From: Actinomycetota bacterium
GTDB lineage: Bacteria > Actinomycetota > Acidimicrobiia > Acidimicrobiales > Iamiaceae
Length of the DNA stretch: 64,000 bases
Assembly (NCBI GenBank): GCA_016185275.1
Contig: JACPNX010000002.1
Location: 1 to 64,000 of the forward strand
Direction: 5' to 3'
In this document: positions 24,091 through 31,322 of the stretch, in pieces
Layout: every line of letters starts with the position of its first letter
Position numbering within the stretch: position 1 is the stretch's first letter
The notes under the pieces: generated by a model
Told to the model about the DNA's origin: nothing
Seen by the model: only the letters and a program-made list of their open reading frames with translations
The model's database searches: none
Made by a program: the position numbers and the translations under genes

Positions 24091-25202
24091 CACAGGTGGC
24101 TCGCCGCCGGGGTCACCAGGGTCATGAGGGTCAGCACGACGAGCGTGATCACGACGACCGTCGCAGCGATCATCGCGACCGGGCGGCGCCGCCACCACCG
24201 GTTCGGACCGCGGTCGACGAAGGGCACGGCGGCGAGCAGCGCGAACAGCGCCACCGAGGCGATGAGGATGGCCTTCAGCCCGAACAGGTTCTCGAGCGTG
24301 AAGACCCACCAGAACATCCACAGCGGGCGCGTCACCTCGACGCCCTCGACCGGCGTCGGGCCGACCCCCGGCGGCAGCAGCACAGCCAGCACGCCGAGGA
24401 TGGCCAGCACGACGAGAGCGAAGGCGCCGATGCGGCGGAGGTGGTGGGTGAATGGCGCCCGAGGCTCCGACGCGCCCTCCACGCCGCCCGGGTCGGCGGC
24501 GCTGCCCTTCGGCGAGATGGCATGGCGCTTGATCAACATGCCGTGGAGCGCGAACAGGCCGAGCAGCAGGCCCGGGATGATCGCCACGTGGGCCACGTAG
24601 AGCCGAACGAGCAGGGGTACACCGACCGAGAACTTGTCGGAGAACCAGAAGCCCGCCCCCCCGAGGAGGCGGCCGATCTCGAGGTTGTGGCCGAGGGCCT
24701 CGAAGCCCTCCTGGTCCCACTTGAGGACCGTCCCCGTGAACAGCGCGCCGAGCGTCAGCGCCAGGAGTGACACGCCCACGAGCCAGTTCGCCTCGCGGGG
24801 CCGCTTGTACGAACCGGTCGAGTAGACCCGCAGGAGGTGCAGGACCGCCAGCACGTACATGGCCTGAGCTGCCCAGTAGTGGACACCGCGGAGGAACTTG
24901 CCCCCCCACACCGCAGTGATGATGTTGCGCACCGAGGCGTTCGCGGCCTCGGGCATCGGGTTGTAGAACTGGGCGAGCACGATCCCGGTGGCGATGAGGA
25001 CGAACAGGGTCGCCGCGGTCAGACCGCCGAGGCTCCACCCCAGCGAGTTGGCGTGCTCCGGGACGGGATACTGCAGCGCGCTGACGCCGAGGCGGTCGTC
25101 GACCACGTCGAGGGCTCGGCGGAACGCGCTCCGGTCGGACCTGTTGCGGTCGGAAGGCCCGGTGCCCTGGGGCGCCGCGGGTTCCGAAGCGGTGACGGTC
25201 AC
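24090..25202 (-). CDS. Diheme cytochrome b (b6-type N-terminal domain)
   Basis: 370 residues. It has the cytochrome b/b6 four-helix core with two His pairs, HYWAAQAMYVLAVLH and HVAIIPGLLLGLFALH, each pair 13 residues apart, ligating two hemes b, followed by further C-terminal membrane helices (LRRIGAFALVVLAILGVLAV, ENLFGLKAILIASVALFALL). It would carry electrons between quinone and an unidentified partner in the membrane. No Rieske or cytochrome c gene is in the window. GTG at 25202 overlaps the previous stop (GTGA). Part of an operon with the genes at 25199 and 23857. Confidence 0.9.
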   Translation of the reverse strand: MTVTASEPAAPQGTGPSDRNRSDRSAFRRALDVVDDRLGVSALQYPVPEHANSLGWSLGGLTAATLFVLIATGIVLAQFYNPMPEAANASVRNIITAVWGGKFLRGVHYWAAQAMYVLAVLHLLRVYSTGSYKRPREANWLVGVSLLALTLGALFTGTVLKWDQEGFEALGHNLEIGRLLGGAGFWFSDKFSVGVPLLVRLYVAHVAIIPGLLLGLFALHGMLIKRHAISPKGSAADPGGVEGASEPRAPFTHHLRRIGAFALVVLAILGVLAVLLPPGVGPTPVEGVEVTRPLWMFWWVFTLENLFGLKAILIASVALFALLAAVPFVDRGPNRWWRRRPVAMIAATVVVITLVVLTLMTLVTPAASHL

Positions 25203-25795
25203 GGGCGAACCTCCTCGGTGCCGTGGGTCGTCGGTCGGAAGCGCGCGGCGAGCCACAGCCCGAGCCCGCCGAGCGCGGCCAGACCGGCGAGCGCCAACCA
25301 GTCACCGCCGCTGCGGCTGCGATCGGGGGGCAGCGGATCGGCCACGACGTTCGTGCCCGCCTCGGCCCCGGTGGCGAGCGGCTCGCCGCTCACCTCTCGG
25401 ATGGGCTGCGGATCGGTCCTGCCCAGGTGCGGTCGCGCGCCGATGCTGCGCTCGAGCAGCCGGCGGGCCTCGTGCACGTTGCCCGTGGCCAGCGCCGCCT
25501 GCGCCCGGCGTACGAGCCCGAGGTCGACGCCAGCTCGCTTCGGGGCCCTGAGAGCGTCGGAGAGCCGGTCCTCGATGCCCATGCGGTCACCGGGCGTGTT
25601 GACGATGAGGGCGATCGCCTGGCGGACGACTTGGGCGGCCTCGGTGCTGCCCCCCGGCTCGCCGGCGCCCGCGGGCGACGCAGCAGGGGCGAACAGAGCG
25701 AGCGCCGTGAGCAGCAGGGCGGCCACGGCGACCCGGGTGCGGCACGGCGGTGACGGCACGCGAGGTCGCGCCGGGGTGGCCGGAGATCGGGACAT
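25199..25795 (-). CDS. Secreted/anchored protein of the cytochrome b operon
   Basis: 198 residues. Signal peptide-like N-terminus (VAVAALLLTALALFAPAASP, then AGAGE), a helical periplasmic part (VVRQAIALIVNTPGDRMGIE, LVRRAQAALATGNVHEARRL, LERSIGARPH) and a C-terminal membrane anchor (LALAGLAALGGLGLWLAARF). I recall similar proteins beside cytochrome b genes but no defined function. GTGA overlap couples it to the cytochrome. No heme-binding CXXCH is present, so it is not a cytochrome c. Confidence 0.7.
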   Translation of the reverse strand: MSRSPATPARPRVPSPPCRTRVAVAALLLTALALFAPAASPAGAGEPGGSTEAAQVVRQAIALIVNTPGDRMGIEDRLSDALRAPKRAGVDLGLVRRAQAALATGNVHEARRLLERSIGARPHLGRTDPQPIREVSGEPLATGAEAGTNVVADPLPPDRSRSGGDWLALAGLAALGGLGLWLAARFRPTTHGTEEVRP

Positions 25796-25854
25796 GACGT
25801 CGATCCTGCCGGATGCGGGCCAGGGGCTGCGTCGGTGGGCGCTACGGATGACGG

Positions 25855-26184
25855 CTACGGCTTCGCCACGCCGGTCGACCCGACGGCCCGGCCCTCGACC
25901 GAGAGCGGGTCCCGGTCGAGGGACGCACCGCCTCGGGGCGGCCCGGTCCGGGGAGGAGCGGGCCGGGCCGCCGTGGTCTCGAGGCCGGCGCCGGGCTTCT
26001 GCCCGCAACCGCCGCCTCCGTGCATGCCCCGCATGCGCCGCACGCCGCCGCGCGATTCCCCTGCATCGGAGCTGCCGTTGCCGCCCTGACGGGCATGGCC
26101 GCCGTGGCCGCCGTGCCTGAGGTGCATTCCCACCATCCCGCCGATCAGCAGGATGAGGAACCAGTTCTGTGTGAGCCAACGCAT
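25855..26184 (-). CDS. DUF2933-like His/Gly-rich membrane protein
   Basis: 109 residues. One N-terminal membrane helix (NWFLILLIGGMVGMHL) is followed at once by the His-rich RHGGHGGHARQGG and a Gly/Met/His stretch (RRMRGMHGGGGCGQ). The motif resembles DUF2933 proteins. His/Met-rich tails often bind copper or zinc, which would fit the copper operon elsewhere in the window, but this is inference. The rest is low-complexity and Pro/Arg-rich. Confidence 0.62.
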   Translation of the reverse strand: MRWLTQNWFLILLIGGMVGMHLRHGGHGGHARQGGNGSSDAGESRGGVRRMRGMHGGGGCGQKPGAGLETTAARPAPPRTGPPRGGASLDRDPLSVEGRAVGSTGVAKP

Positions 26185-26244
26185 GTCGTGTACCTCGTTC
26201 GTTTGTCGGTCGATGGGTCGGCGGTCCGGTCAGATCTCAGCGGG

Positions 26245-26571
26245 CTACGGCGCGGCGAGGGCGAGCATCCGGTTGACCTCGCCCTGGTACTGCTCGATCG
26301 ACGCCACGAAGGCGGGATCGGCCGAGTGCTGGAGCTGCGGGTCGGTCACCTGGTAGCGCTGCATCGGTCCGTTGGCGTTGTTCACCGACATCTGCTGTGT
26401 CATCGCCGAGTCCTGCCGCACGACCGCAGTCGAGTAGGTCCCTCGGCTCGTGCCGACTGAGGAGGAGGCGCTGGCGTCGCGTGGTGTCGAGACCGCGCCG
26501 ATCACGACGATCAGTGCGAAGAACCCGAGGGCCAGCGCGAAGAAGGTCTTGGGGCCACGTCCCATGTCCAT
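26245..26571 (-). CDS. Hypothetical exported protein
   Basis: 108 residues. A basic start (MDMGRGPKT) and hydrophobic helix (FFALALGFFALIVVIGAVS) form a signal anchor, followed by a Ser/Gln-rich extracytoplasmic part (TYSTAVVRQDSAMTQQMSV, then MQRYQVTDPQLQHSADPAFV). No known domain. The start has GGAGCAACC upstream. It lies between the DUF2933-like gene and the cyclopropane synthase on the same strand. Confidence 0.6.
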   Translation of the reverse strand: MDMGRGPKTFFALALGFFALIVVIGAVSTPRDASASSSVGTSRGTYSTAVVRQDSAMTQQMSVNNANGPMQRYQVTDPQLQHSADPAFVASIEQYQGEVNRMLALAAP

Positions 26572-26676
26572 GGTTGCTCCTTTGCAACGGTTTCGATGGG
26601 CTCATCGTCCGCCGAGACGGCCTTCGCGGCATCGGGGCACCGCCCTGATCTCGGTTGCGGGAAACGTGCGGAACCG

Positions 26677-27966
26677 TCAGGAGGGGCCCGGGACGAGCGC
26701 GTCGCAGTCCCACGTCGGCCGCGGCGGCATGCCGCTGCGTCCTTCCTGCGAACGGACCGCGAGCGCCTGGTGGACCTCGGTGCCGCCGTCGCCGAAGCCG
26801 ACCGCCGAGGCGGCCATGTACAGGCGCCAGACCCGAGCGCGCCCCGGTCCGACGAGCGCCACGGCCTCGTCCCACGACCGCTCGAGGTTGTCCACCCAGG
26901 CGCGCAGGGTCCGTTCGTAGTGCTCCCGCAGGCTCTCGACGTGGCGCACCTCGAAGCCGGCGGCTTGGATGCGCGACACCACCGAGCCGATCTCGTGCAG
27001 TTCGCCGTCGGGGAACACGTAGCGGTCGATGAAGCCGTGGCGGCTGAAGCGGGCTCGCGGGCCCGGACGGCGGGCGATCCCGTGGTTGAGGAGGCGACCT
27101 CCGGGCCGGAGCAAGCCGTAGAGGCGTGCGAAGTACTCGTCGAGCCGGGCTGCGCCGACGTGTTCGAACATGCCGATCGAGCTGATGGCGTCGTAGGGGC
27201 CGTCCGCGATCTCGCGGTAGTCCTGGAGGCGGATGTCGACGCGGTCCGCGAGGCCGGCCTCGGCCACGGCCCGCCGCGCCCATTCCACCTGGCGGCTCGA
27301 CACCGTCACGCCGACCGCCTCGACGCCGTGGTGGCGGGCCGCGTGCATCGCCATGCCACCCCAGCCGCAACCGACGTCGAGCAGGCGCTGGCCGGGGCGG
27401 AGGTCGAGCTTGCGGGCGATGAGCTCGTACTTCGCCGCCTGGGCCTGGTCGAGCGTCGTGTCCGGAGCGGGCCAGACGGCGCATGAGTACGTCATCGAAG
27501 GGCCGAGCACCAACCGGTAGAAGTCGTTGGAGACGTCGTAGTGGTGCGCGATGGCGGCCGCGTCTCGGCCCTTGGTGTGCCGGCGCCCACCGAGGCGCGC
27601 CTCCTCGGACGGTGGCGGCAGCGGGCGGACGCCGGCCGTGCCGACCAGCCGGGCCAGCGCCCCCCACTGCGCGGCGGTGAGCCGCACCGTGGGCAGGTGC
27701 TTGCGCAGCTCGAGCGCGGCGTAGATGTCGCCCTCGACGTCGAGGTCGCCGGCGACGTAGGCCCGACCGAAGCCCAGCTCGCCGGGTGCGGTGAGGATGC
27801 GGCGCAAGGCGTCGGTCGAGCGCACGACGAGCTTGGTCGGCGCGTCCGGCGGCCCCGTCCTGGTGCCGTCGAAGCACTCGACGGCGATGGGCAGCTCTCG
27901 TCCGAGGAGGTCCTCGACGATGCCGGCCAAGCCGGCTGTGGCGCGAGCGTTCGCGGTGGCGGTCAT
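26677..27966 (-). CDS. cfa: Cyclopropane-fatty-acyl-phospholipid synthase
   Basis: 429 residues. The SAM-dependent methyltransferase core has LLDVGCGWGGMAMHAARHH, the CFA hallmark AIAHHYDVSNDFYRLVLGPS, MTYSCAVW and SIGMFEHVG. It adds a methylene bridge to unsaturated acyl chains of membrane phospholipids, hardening the membrane under stress. An N-terminal domain of about 110 residues (sterol-carrier-like in this family) is present, so length is normal. ATG 27966 overlaps the AarF stop by 4 nt. Confidence 0.93.
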   Translation of the reverse strand: MTATANARATAGLAGIVEDLLGRELPIAVECFDGTRTGPPDAPTKLVVRSTDALRRILTAPGELGFGRAYVAGDLDVEGDIYAALELRKHLPTVRLTAAQWGALARLVGTAGVRPLPPPSEEARLGGRRHTKGRDAAAIAHHYDVSNDFYRLVLGPSMTYSCAVWPAPDTTLDQAQAAKYELIARKLDLRPGQRLLDVGCGWGGMAMHAARHHGVEAVGVTVSSRQVEWARRAVAEAGLADRVDIRLQDYREIADGPYDAISSIGMFEHVGAARLDEYFARLYGLLRPGGRLLNHGIARRPGPRARFSRHGFIDRYVFPDGELHEIGSVVSRIQAAGFEVRHVESLREHYERTLRAWVDNLERSWDEAVALVGPGRARVWRLYMAASAVGFGDGGTEVHQALAVRSQEGRSGMPPRPTWDCDALVPGPS

Positions 27967-29402
27967 TGGTTTCCTCCAGGGGAAGGGAGCGATGGATCGG
28001 TCGGAGCGGTCGGAGCGGTCGGGGCGCGCGCGGGTGCCGCGGGCTCGGCTGGACCGGGCTCGGGCTTCGGCGCGCTGGCTGCCGGCAACGGCAAGGGCGG
28101 TGCGAGGAGCTGCGCCGCGAAGGGCGCCAGCACCTCCATCAGGCGAAAGCCCGGGTCGAGCGATGCGCCGACGCCCTCGCACATGGCGATCGTCTTCACG
28201 AGCAGGGCGAGCGAGGGTGGCAGCCGGAGGTGCTGGCGCCGCAGGACGCCGACGAGCTCGCCCAGGAGCGAACCCACGGCGACATCGGCCAACGGGCGAT
28301 CGAGGCGCTCGACCACCTCCCCCAGGTCGACGCCGAGCGCCGTTCGATCGACGTCCGGCCCGGTCACTCCCAGGCCGTCCAACGCGTCGACGAGGCCCTC
28401 GCGGTCGTGACCCGCCGCGGCCACGAGGGCCATGACGAGCCGGCGGCGGGTCGCGCTGTCGACACTTCCGACCATCCCGAAGTCGAGCAGCGCGATGCGG
28501 CCGTCGGATTCGGCGAGGACGTTGCCGGGATGCGGATCAGCGTGGAAGAAGCCGTCGACGAACACCATGTGCAAAGTCATGGAGGCCGCGCGTCGGGCCA
28601 GGTCCACACGGTCGATGCCGGCCGCGTCGAGCGCAGCCAGGTCACCGAGCTTGACGCCGTCGATGCGCTCCATGGTGAGGACCCGGGCGGTGCTCAGGTC
28701 GCCGTGGATGCGCGGGACGTGCACGTCGGTCCGGAACGCGAGGTTGGCGGCGATGCGGCGCGCGTTGACCGCCTCGCGCCGGTAGTCGACCTCGGACCGC
28801 AAGGTGTCGGTGAACTCCCGCACGAGCTCGACCACGTCGAGCCTCGCCGCCGGCTGCCAGTGGCGCGCCGCCTCGGCTGCGAGGTCCCCGAGCAGGTCGA
28901 GGTCCAGGTTCACCTTCTCGACCACCCCCGGCCGGCGGACCTTCACGACGACCGGCGTGCCGTCGAGAAGCGTCGCCCCGTGGACCTGACCGATCGACGC
29001 CGCGGCAAGTGGGATGTCGTCGAACGAGGCGAAGTGCGACGCCACAGATCCACCGAGCTCCTCGGCGACGACGGCGCGGATGCGCCCCGTGGCCTCGGCG
29101 GGTGCACTGTCCTGCAAGCGCGCCAGCTCGACCTGGTACTCGACCGGCAGCAGGTCGCCGCGGGTCGAGGCGATCTGGCCCAGCTTCACGAACGTCGCCC
29201 CGAGATCCTCGAGCGCCAGGCGGACGTGCTCCGGGCGGGTGTAGGGCAGCGGGCGACGCTCGTGGCCGAGCAGACCGCGATGGAACGGCACCACGCGCCA
29301 GAGACCGGGACGGCCCAGGACTACGCCCAACCCGTGCCGGCTCGCGGCACTCGCGATCTGACGGCGCCGACGCCGGGCGGCGCGCTGCACCCCTCTGTTC
29401 AC
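27963..29402 (-). CDS. ABC1/AarF/UbiB-family atypical kinase
   Basis: 479 residues. It shows the ABC1 signatures: FVKLGQIASTR (KxGQ), AAASIGQVH, VVVKVRRPG (Lys), FFHADPHPGNVL and LLDFGMVG. UbiB/COQ8 proteins bind ATP and support quinone biosynthesis or lipid handling at the membrane. Unusually it lacks the usual C-terminal membrane helices and ends in a Pro/Ala tail built from short repeats (APTAPTAPTDP; DNA repeat GGTCGGAGC near 28,000). It is coupled to the cyclopropane synthase, suggesting joint lipid remodelling. Confidence 0.92.
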   Translation of the reverse strand: MNRGVQRAARRRRRQIASAASRHGLGVVLGRPGLWRVVPFHRGLLGHERRPLPYTRPEHVRLALEDLGATFVKLGQIASTRGDLLPVEYQVELARLQDSAPAEATGRIRAVVAEELGGSVASHFASFDDIPLAAASIGQVHGATLLDGTPVVVKVRRPGVVEKVNLDLDLLGDLAAEAARHWQPAARLDVVELVREFTDTLRSEVDYRREAVNARRIAANLAFRTDVHVPRIHGDLSTARVLTMERIDGVKLGDLAALDAAGIDRVDLARRAASMTLHMVFVDGFFHADPHPGNVLAESDGRIALLDFGMVGSVDSATRRRLVMALVAAAGHDREGLVDALDGLGVTGPDVDRTALGVDLGEVVERLDRPLADVAVGSLLGELVGVLRRQHLRLPPSLALLVKTIAMCEGVGASLDPGFRLMEVLAPFAAQLLAPPLPLPAASAPKPEPGPAEPAAPARAPTAPTAPTDPSLPSPGGNQ

Positions 29403-29487
29403 GCGCGATGACGGCCGGCAACCCGCCGGCCCCGCCGGCCCCGCCAGCCCCTGATGGGCACGTCGCGGACCCCCCGCGCCAGTCCGA

Positions 29488-29730
29488 TCATCCCCGACTT
29501 TCAGCGGGAGTCCTCAGAGCCTCCAGGCGAGCCCGGTGCTCTTCGATGCCGATCTCGCCGCGAGCCAGGCGCTCGTCGAGGATCGCCTTCGGATCGCGCC
29601 GAGCCGCCGAGGCCGTCTCGCCGTTGCGCCACCATCCCAGCGCGAGATACGCGATGGCCCCCCAGAAGGCGAGCATCACGCCCGTCATGAGCAGCCAGCC
29701 GCCCCATCCGAACACGTGCCAGTCCCACAT
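29488..29730 (-). CDS. SHOCT-domain small membrane protein
   Basis: 80 residues. A Trp-rich N-terminus and membrane helix (GWLLMTGVMLAFWGAIAYLA) are followed by a classic SHOCT motif, DPKAILDERLARGEIGIEEH. SHOCT modules mediate oligomerisation of small membrane proteins. ATG at 29730 is preceded by GAGGAGG, a strong ribosome-binding site, so the longer frame reaching 29850 is not used. Function unknown. Confidence 0.82.
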   Translation of the reverse strand: MWDWHVFGWGGWLLMTGVMLAFWGAIAYLALGWWRNGETASAARRDPKAILDERLARGEIGIEEHRARLEALRTPAESRG

Positions 29731-29922
29731 GTGGACCTCCTCGGTCGTCCCGGCACGACGGTACGGCGGCGGCGATCGGCGGGTCATCGTGGGAGCGCAG
29801 TGATCCTCCTGCGGCTGCCTACTGACATCGCTCCACCCGAGACGCGCCACGAGCGGGCCGCCAGCTACCTACGGTTGGCGGTTCATGGCGGCGCCGGGCC
29901 GCGGCCCGGCGGCGGCGCGAGC

Positions 29923-30480
29923 TCAGCCCAAGGCGGCGGGTCGGCGGCCGAGGAACGCCGCGAGGCGGTCCACGGCCGATGCATCGTCGGGACACGGCTG
30001 CTCGGCCGCGAAGGCGCGGCCGGGCCCGCGGAGCTCGGGGCGCATGAGGCCGCGTGCGAAGTCGAGCATGGCGGCGGCCAGGTCGGGGTCGAGGTCGCTC
30101 GTGGACCGGCCGGTGGCCGTGGCGACGTCCCAGGCGTGCGTGAGCGCATCCGTGATGCGCAGCCTGATGAAGATGGCGCCAGGGATGGCGCCCAACGGCG
30201 CGTCGAAGGTCCGCGTGAGCCCGTCCGGAGCTGCGAAGGCGGAGGCCGCCGCGTGTGCCGACGCGGCGTGGGCCCCACGCAGGTCGTCGGCCGATGCGCC
30301 GACGGGCCCCGGCTCGCCGGCAACACGAGCGTTGCCCCCGATGACGTGGTGGATCACATCCCGCACACGCCACCCCTCGCACGGCGTCGTCTCGTCCAGC
30401 ATCGTGTCGGTCACGTCGGCCAACACCCGGGCGAAGGCGTCCTGAGCCCTCCGGTGCGCAACGAGCCCGTCCATGTCCAT
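29923..30480 (-). CDS. TIGR03086-type DinB/mycothiol-dependent fold protein
   Basis: 185 residues. The N-terminal four-helix bundle has TPCEGWRVRDVIHHVIGGN, with the His residues used by DinB/maleylpyruvate isomerase-type proteins to bind metal, and a later DALTHAWDVATATGR with the third His. The pattern matches TIGR03086 actinobacterial proteins; some relatives use mycothiol, but the substrate here is unknown. The start has GGAGGGGC upstream. It is divergent from the HxlR regulator, which probably controls it. Confidence 0.85.
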   Translation of the reverse strand: MDMDGLVAHRRAQDAFARVLADVTDTMLDETTPCEGWRVRDVIHHVIGGNARVAGEPGPVGASADDLRGAHAASAHAAASAFAAPDGLTRTFDAPLGAIPGAIFIRLRITDALTHAWDVATATGRSTSDLDPDLAAAMLDFARGLMRPELRGPGRAFAAEQPCPDDASAVDRLAAFLGRRPAALG

Positions 30481-30534
30481 GCCCCTCCTTCCCGTGCGGC
30501 GGTTCGGTCGCCGACAACCGAGGTCTACGGCGCC

Positions 30535-30555
30535 ACACTTGAGGTTGTCAAGTGT
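30535..30555. promoter_or_regulatory. Perfect palindrome, probable HxlR operator
   Basis: ACACTTGA and TCAAGTGT with spacer GGTTG, perfect 8-bp arms, in the divergent space between the TIGR03086 gene (start 30480) and the HxlR gene (start 30593). Its A/T-rich arms and midway position fit the binding site of a dimeric winged-helix regulator acting on both genes. Confidence 0.7.
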
Positions 30556-30592
30556 CGTTGCGTTCCGTTGGCAAGCAGTACCCTCCCGGTGG

Positions 30593-31207
30593 ATGCGCTC
30601 CTACCGGCAGTACTGCGGATTGGCCAAGGCGCTCGACGTCGTCGGCGACCGCTGGTCCCTGCTCATCGTGCGCGAGCTCCTCGTCGGTCCCTGCCGTTAC
30701 CGCGATCTGCTCGACGGTCTGCCTGGCATCGCCACCAACCTGCTCGCCGAGCGCCTACGGCACCTCGAAGCATCGGGGGTGGTGGAGCGTGACGACGCCG
30801 GTCGCTATGCACTGACCGATCGGGGCGACGCGCTCCGGGAGCCGGTCTACGCACTCGGCCGATGGGCGGCACCGCTGCTCGGCGAGCGGGGACCCGACGA
30901 CACCTTCCGCGGCCACTGGCTCGTGCACCCCCTCAGCGTCCTCTTCGGCGAGAGGGACGTCCGCCGCCCGACCACGACCATCGAGGTCCGGGCCGAAGGC
31001 TCTGCTTGCACGATCCAGTGCGTCGACGGCGAGGTCACCGTCTACCCCGGGGCGCCCGACGCGCCGGACCTCGTCGTCATGGGGCCGCCGGACGCGGTGC
31101 TCGGCCTCCTCGCCGGTCGCCTGGACCGCAGGCAGGCGGCCGCCCGCGGTGCCACCGTGCTCGGCGACGGCCGGATCCTCCGCCGGATGCGGCCAGGCGC
31201 CGCCTGA
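30593..31207 (+). CDS. HxlR-family transcription regulator with C-terminal domain
   Basis: 204 residues. The N-terminal winged helix has the HxlR pattern with the usual Cys (YRQYCGLAKALDVVGDRWSL, LIVRELLVGPCRYRDLLDGL, GIATNLLAERLRHLEASGVV). A C-terminal SCP2/sterol-carrier-like part (SACTIQCVDGEVTVYPGAPD) may sense a ligand. ATG 30593 fits the family start; the extension to 30473 would cross the palindromic operator. Probably represses itself and the divergent TIGR03086 gene. Confidence 0.88.
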   Translation: MRSYRQYCGLAKALDVVGDRWSLLIVRELLVGPCRYRDLLDGLPGIATNLLAERLRHLEASGVVERDDAGRYALTDRGDALREPVYALGRWAAPLLGERGPDDTFRGHWLVHPLSVLFGERDVRRPTTTIEVRAEGSACTIQCVDGEVTVYPGAPDAPDLVVMGPPDAVLGLLAGRLDRRQAAARGATVLGDGRILRRMRPGAA

Positions 31208-31322
31208 TCGGCGGCATCGCTCCCGCCGTGCATCCGTGGCACCGGACCGGTCCCGCCGGCCACAGTCCACCCGCGCCGCACCCGACCCCGCCGCACCAGG
31301 CCGGCGCTGAGGCGCAGGCGGG

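Noticed and set aside
31208..31322. Terminator between HxlR gene and copA
   Set aside because: Only short 5-6-bp G/C repeats are seen, no better than background in this composition.
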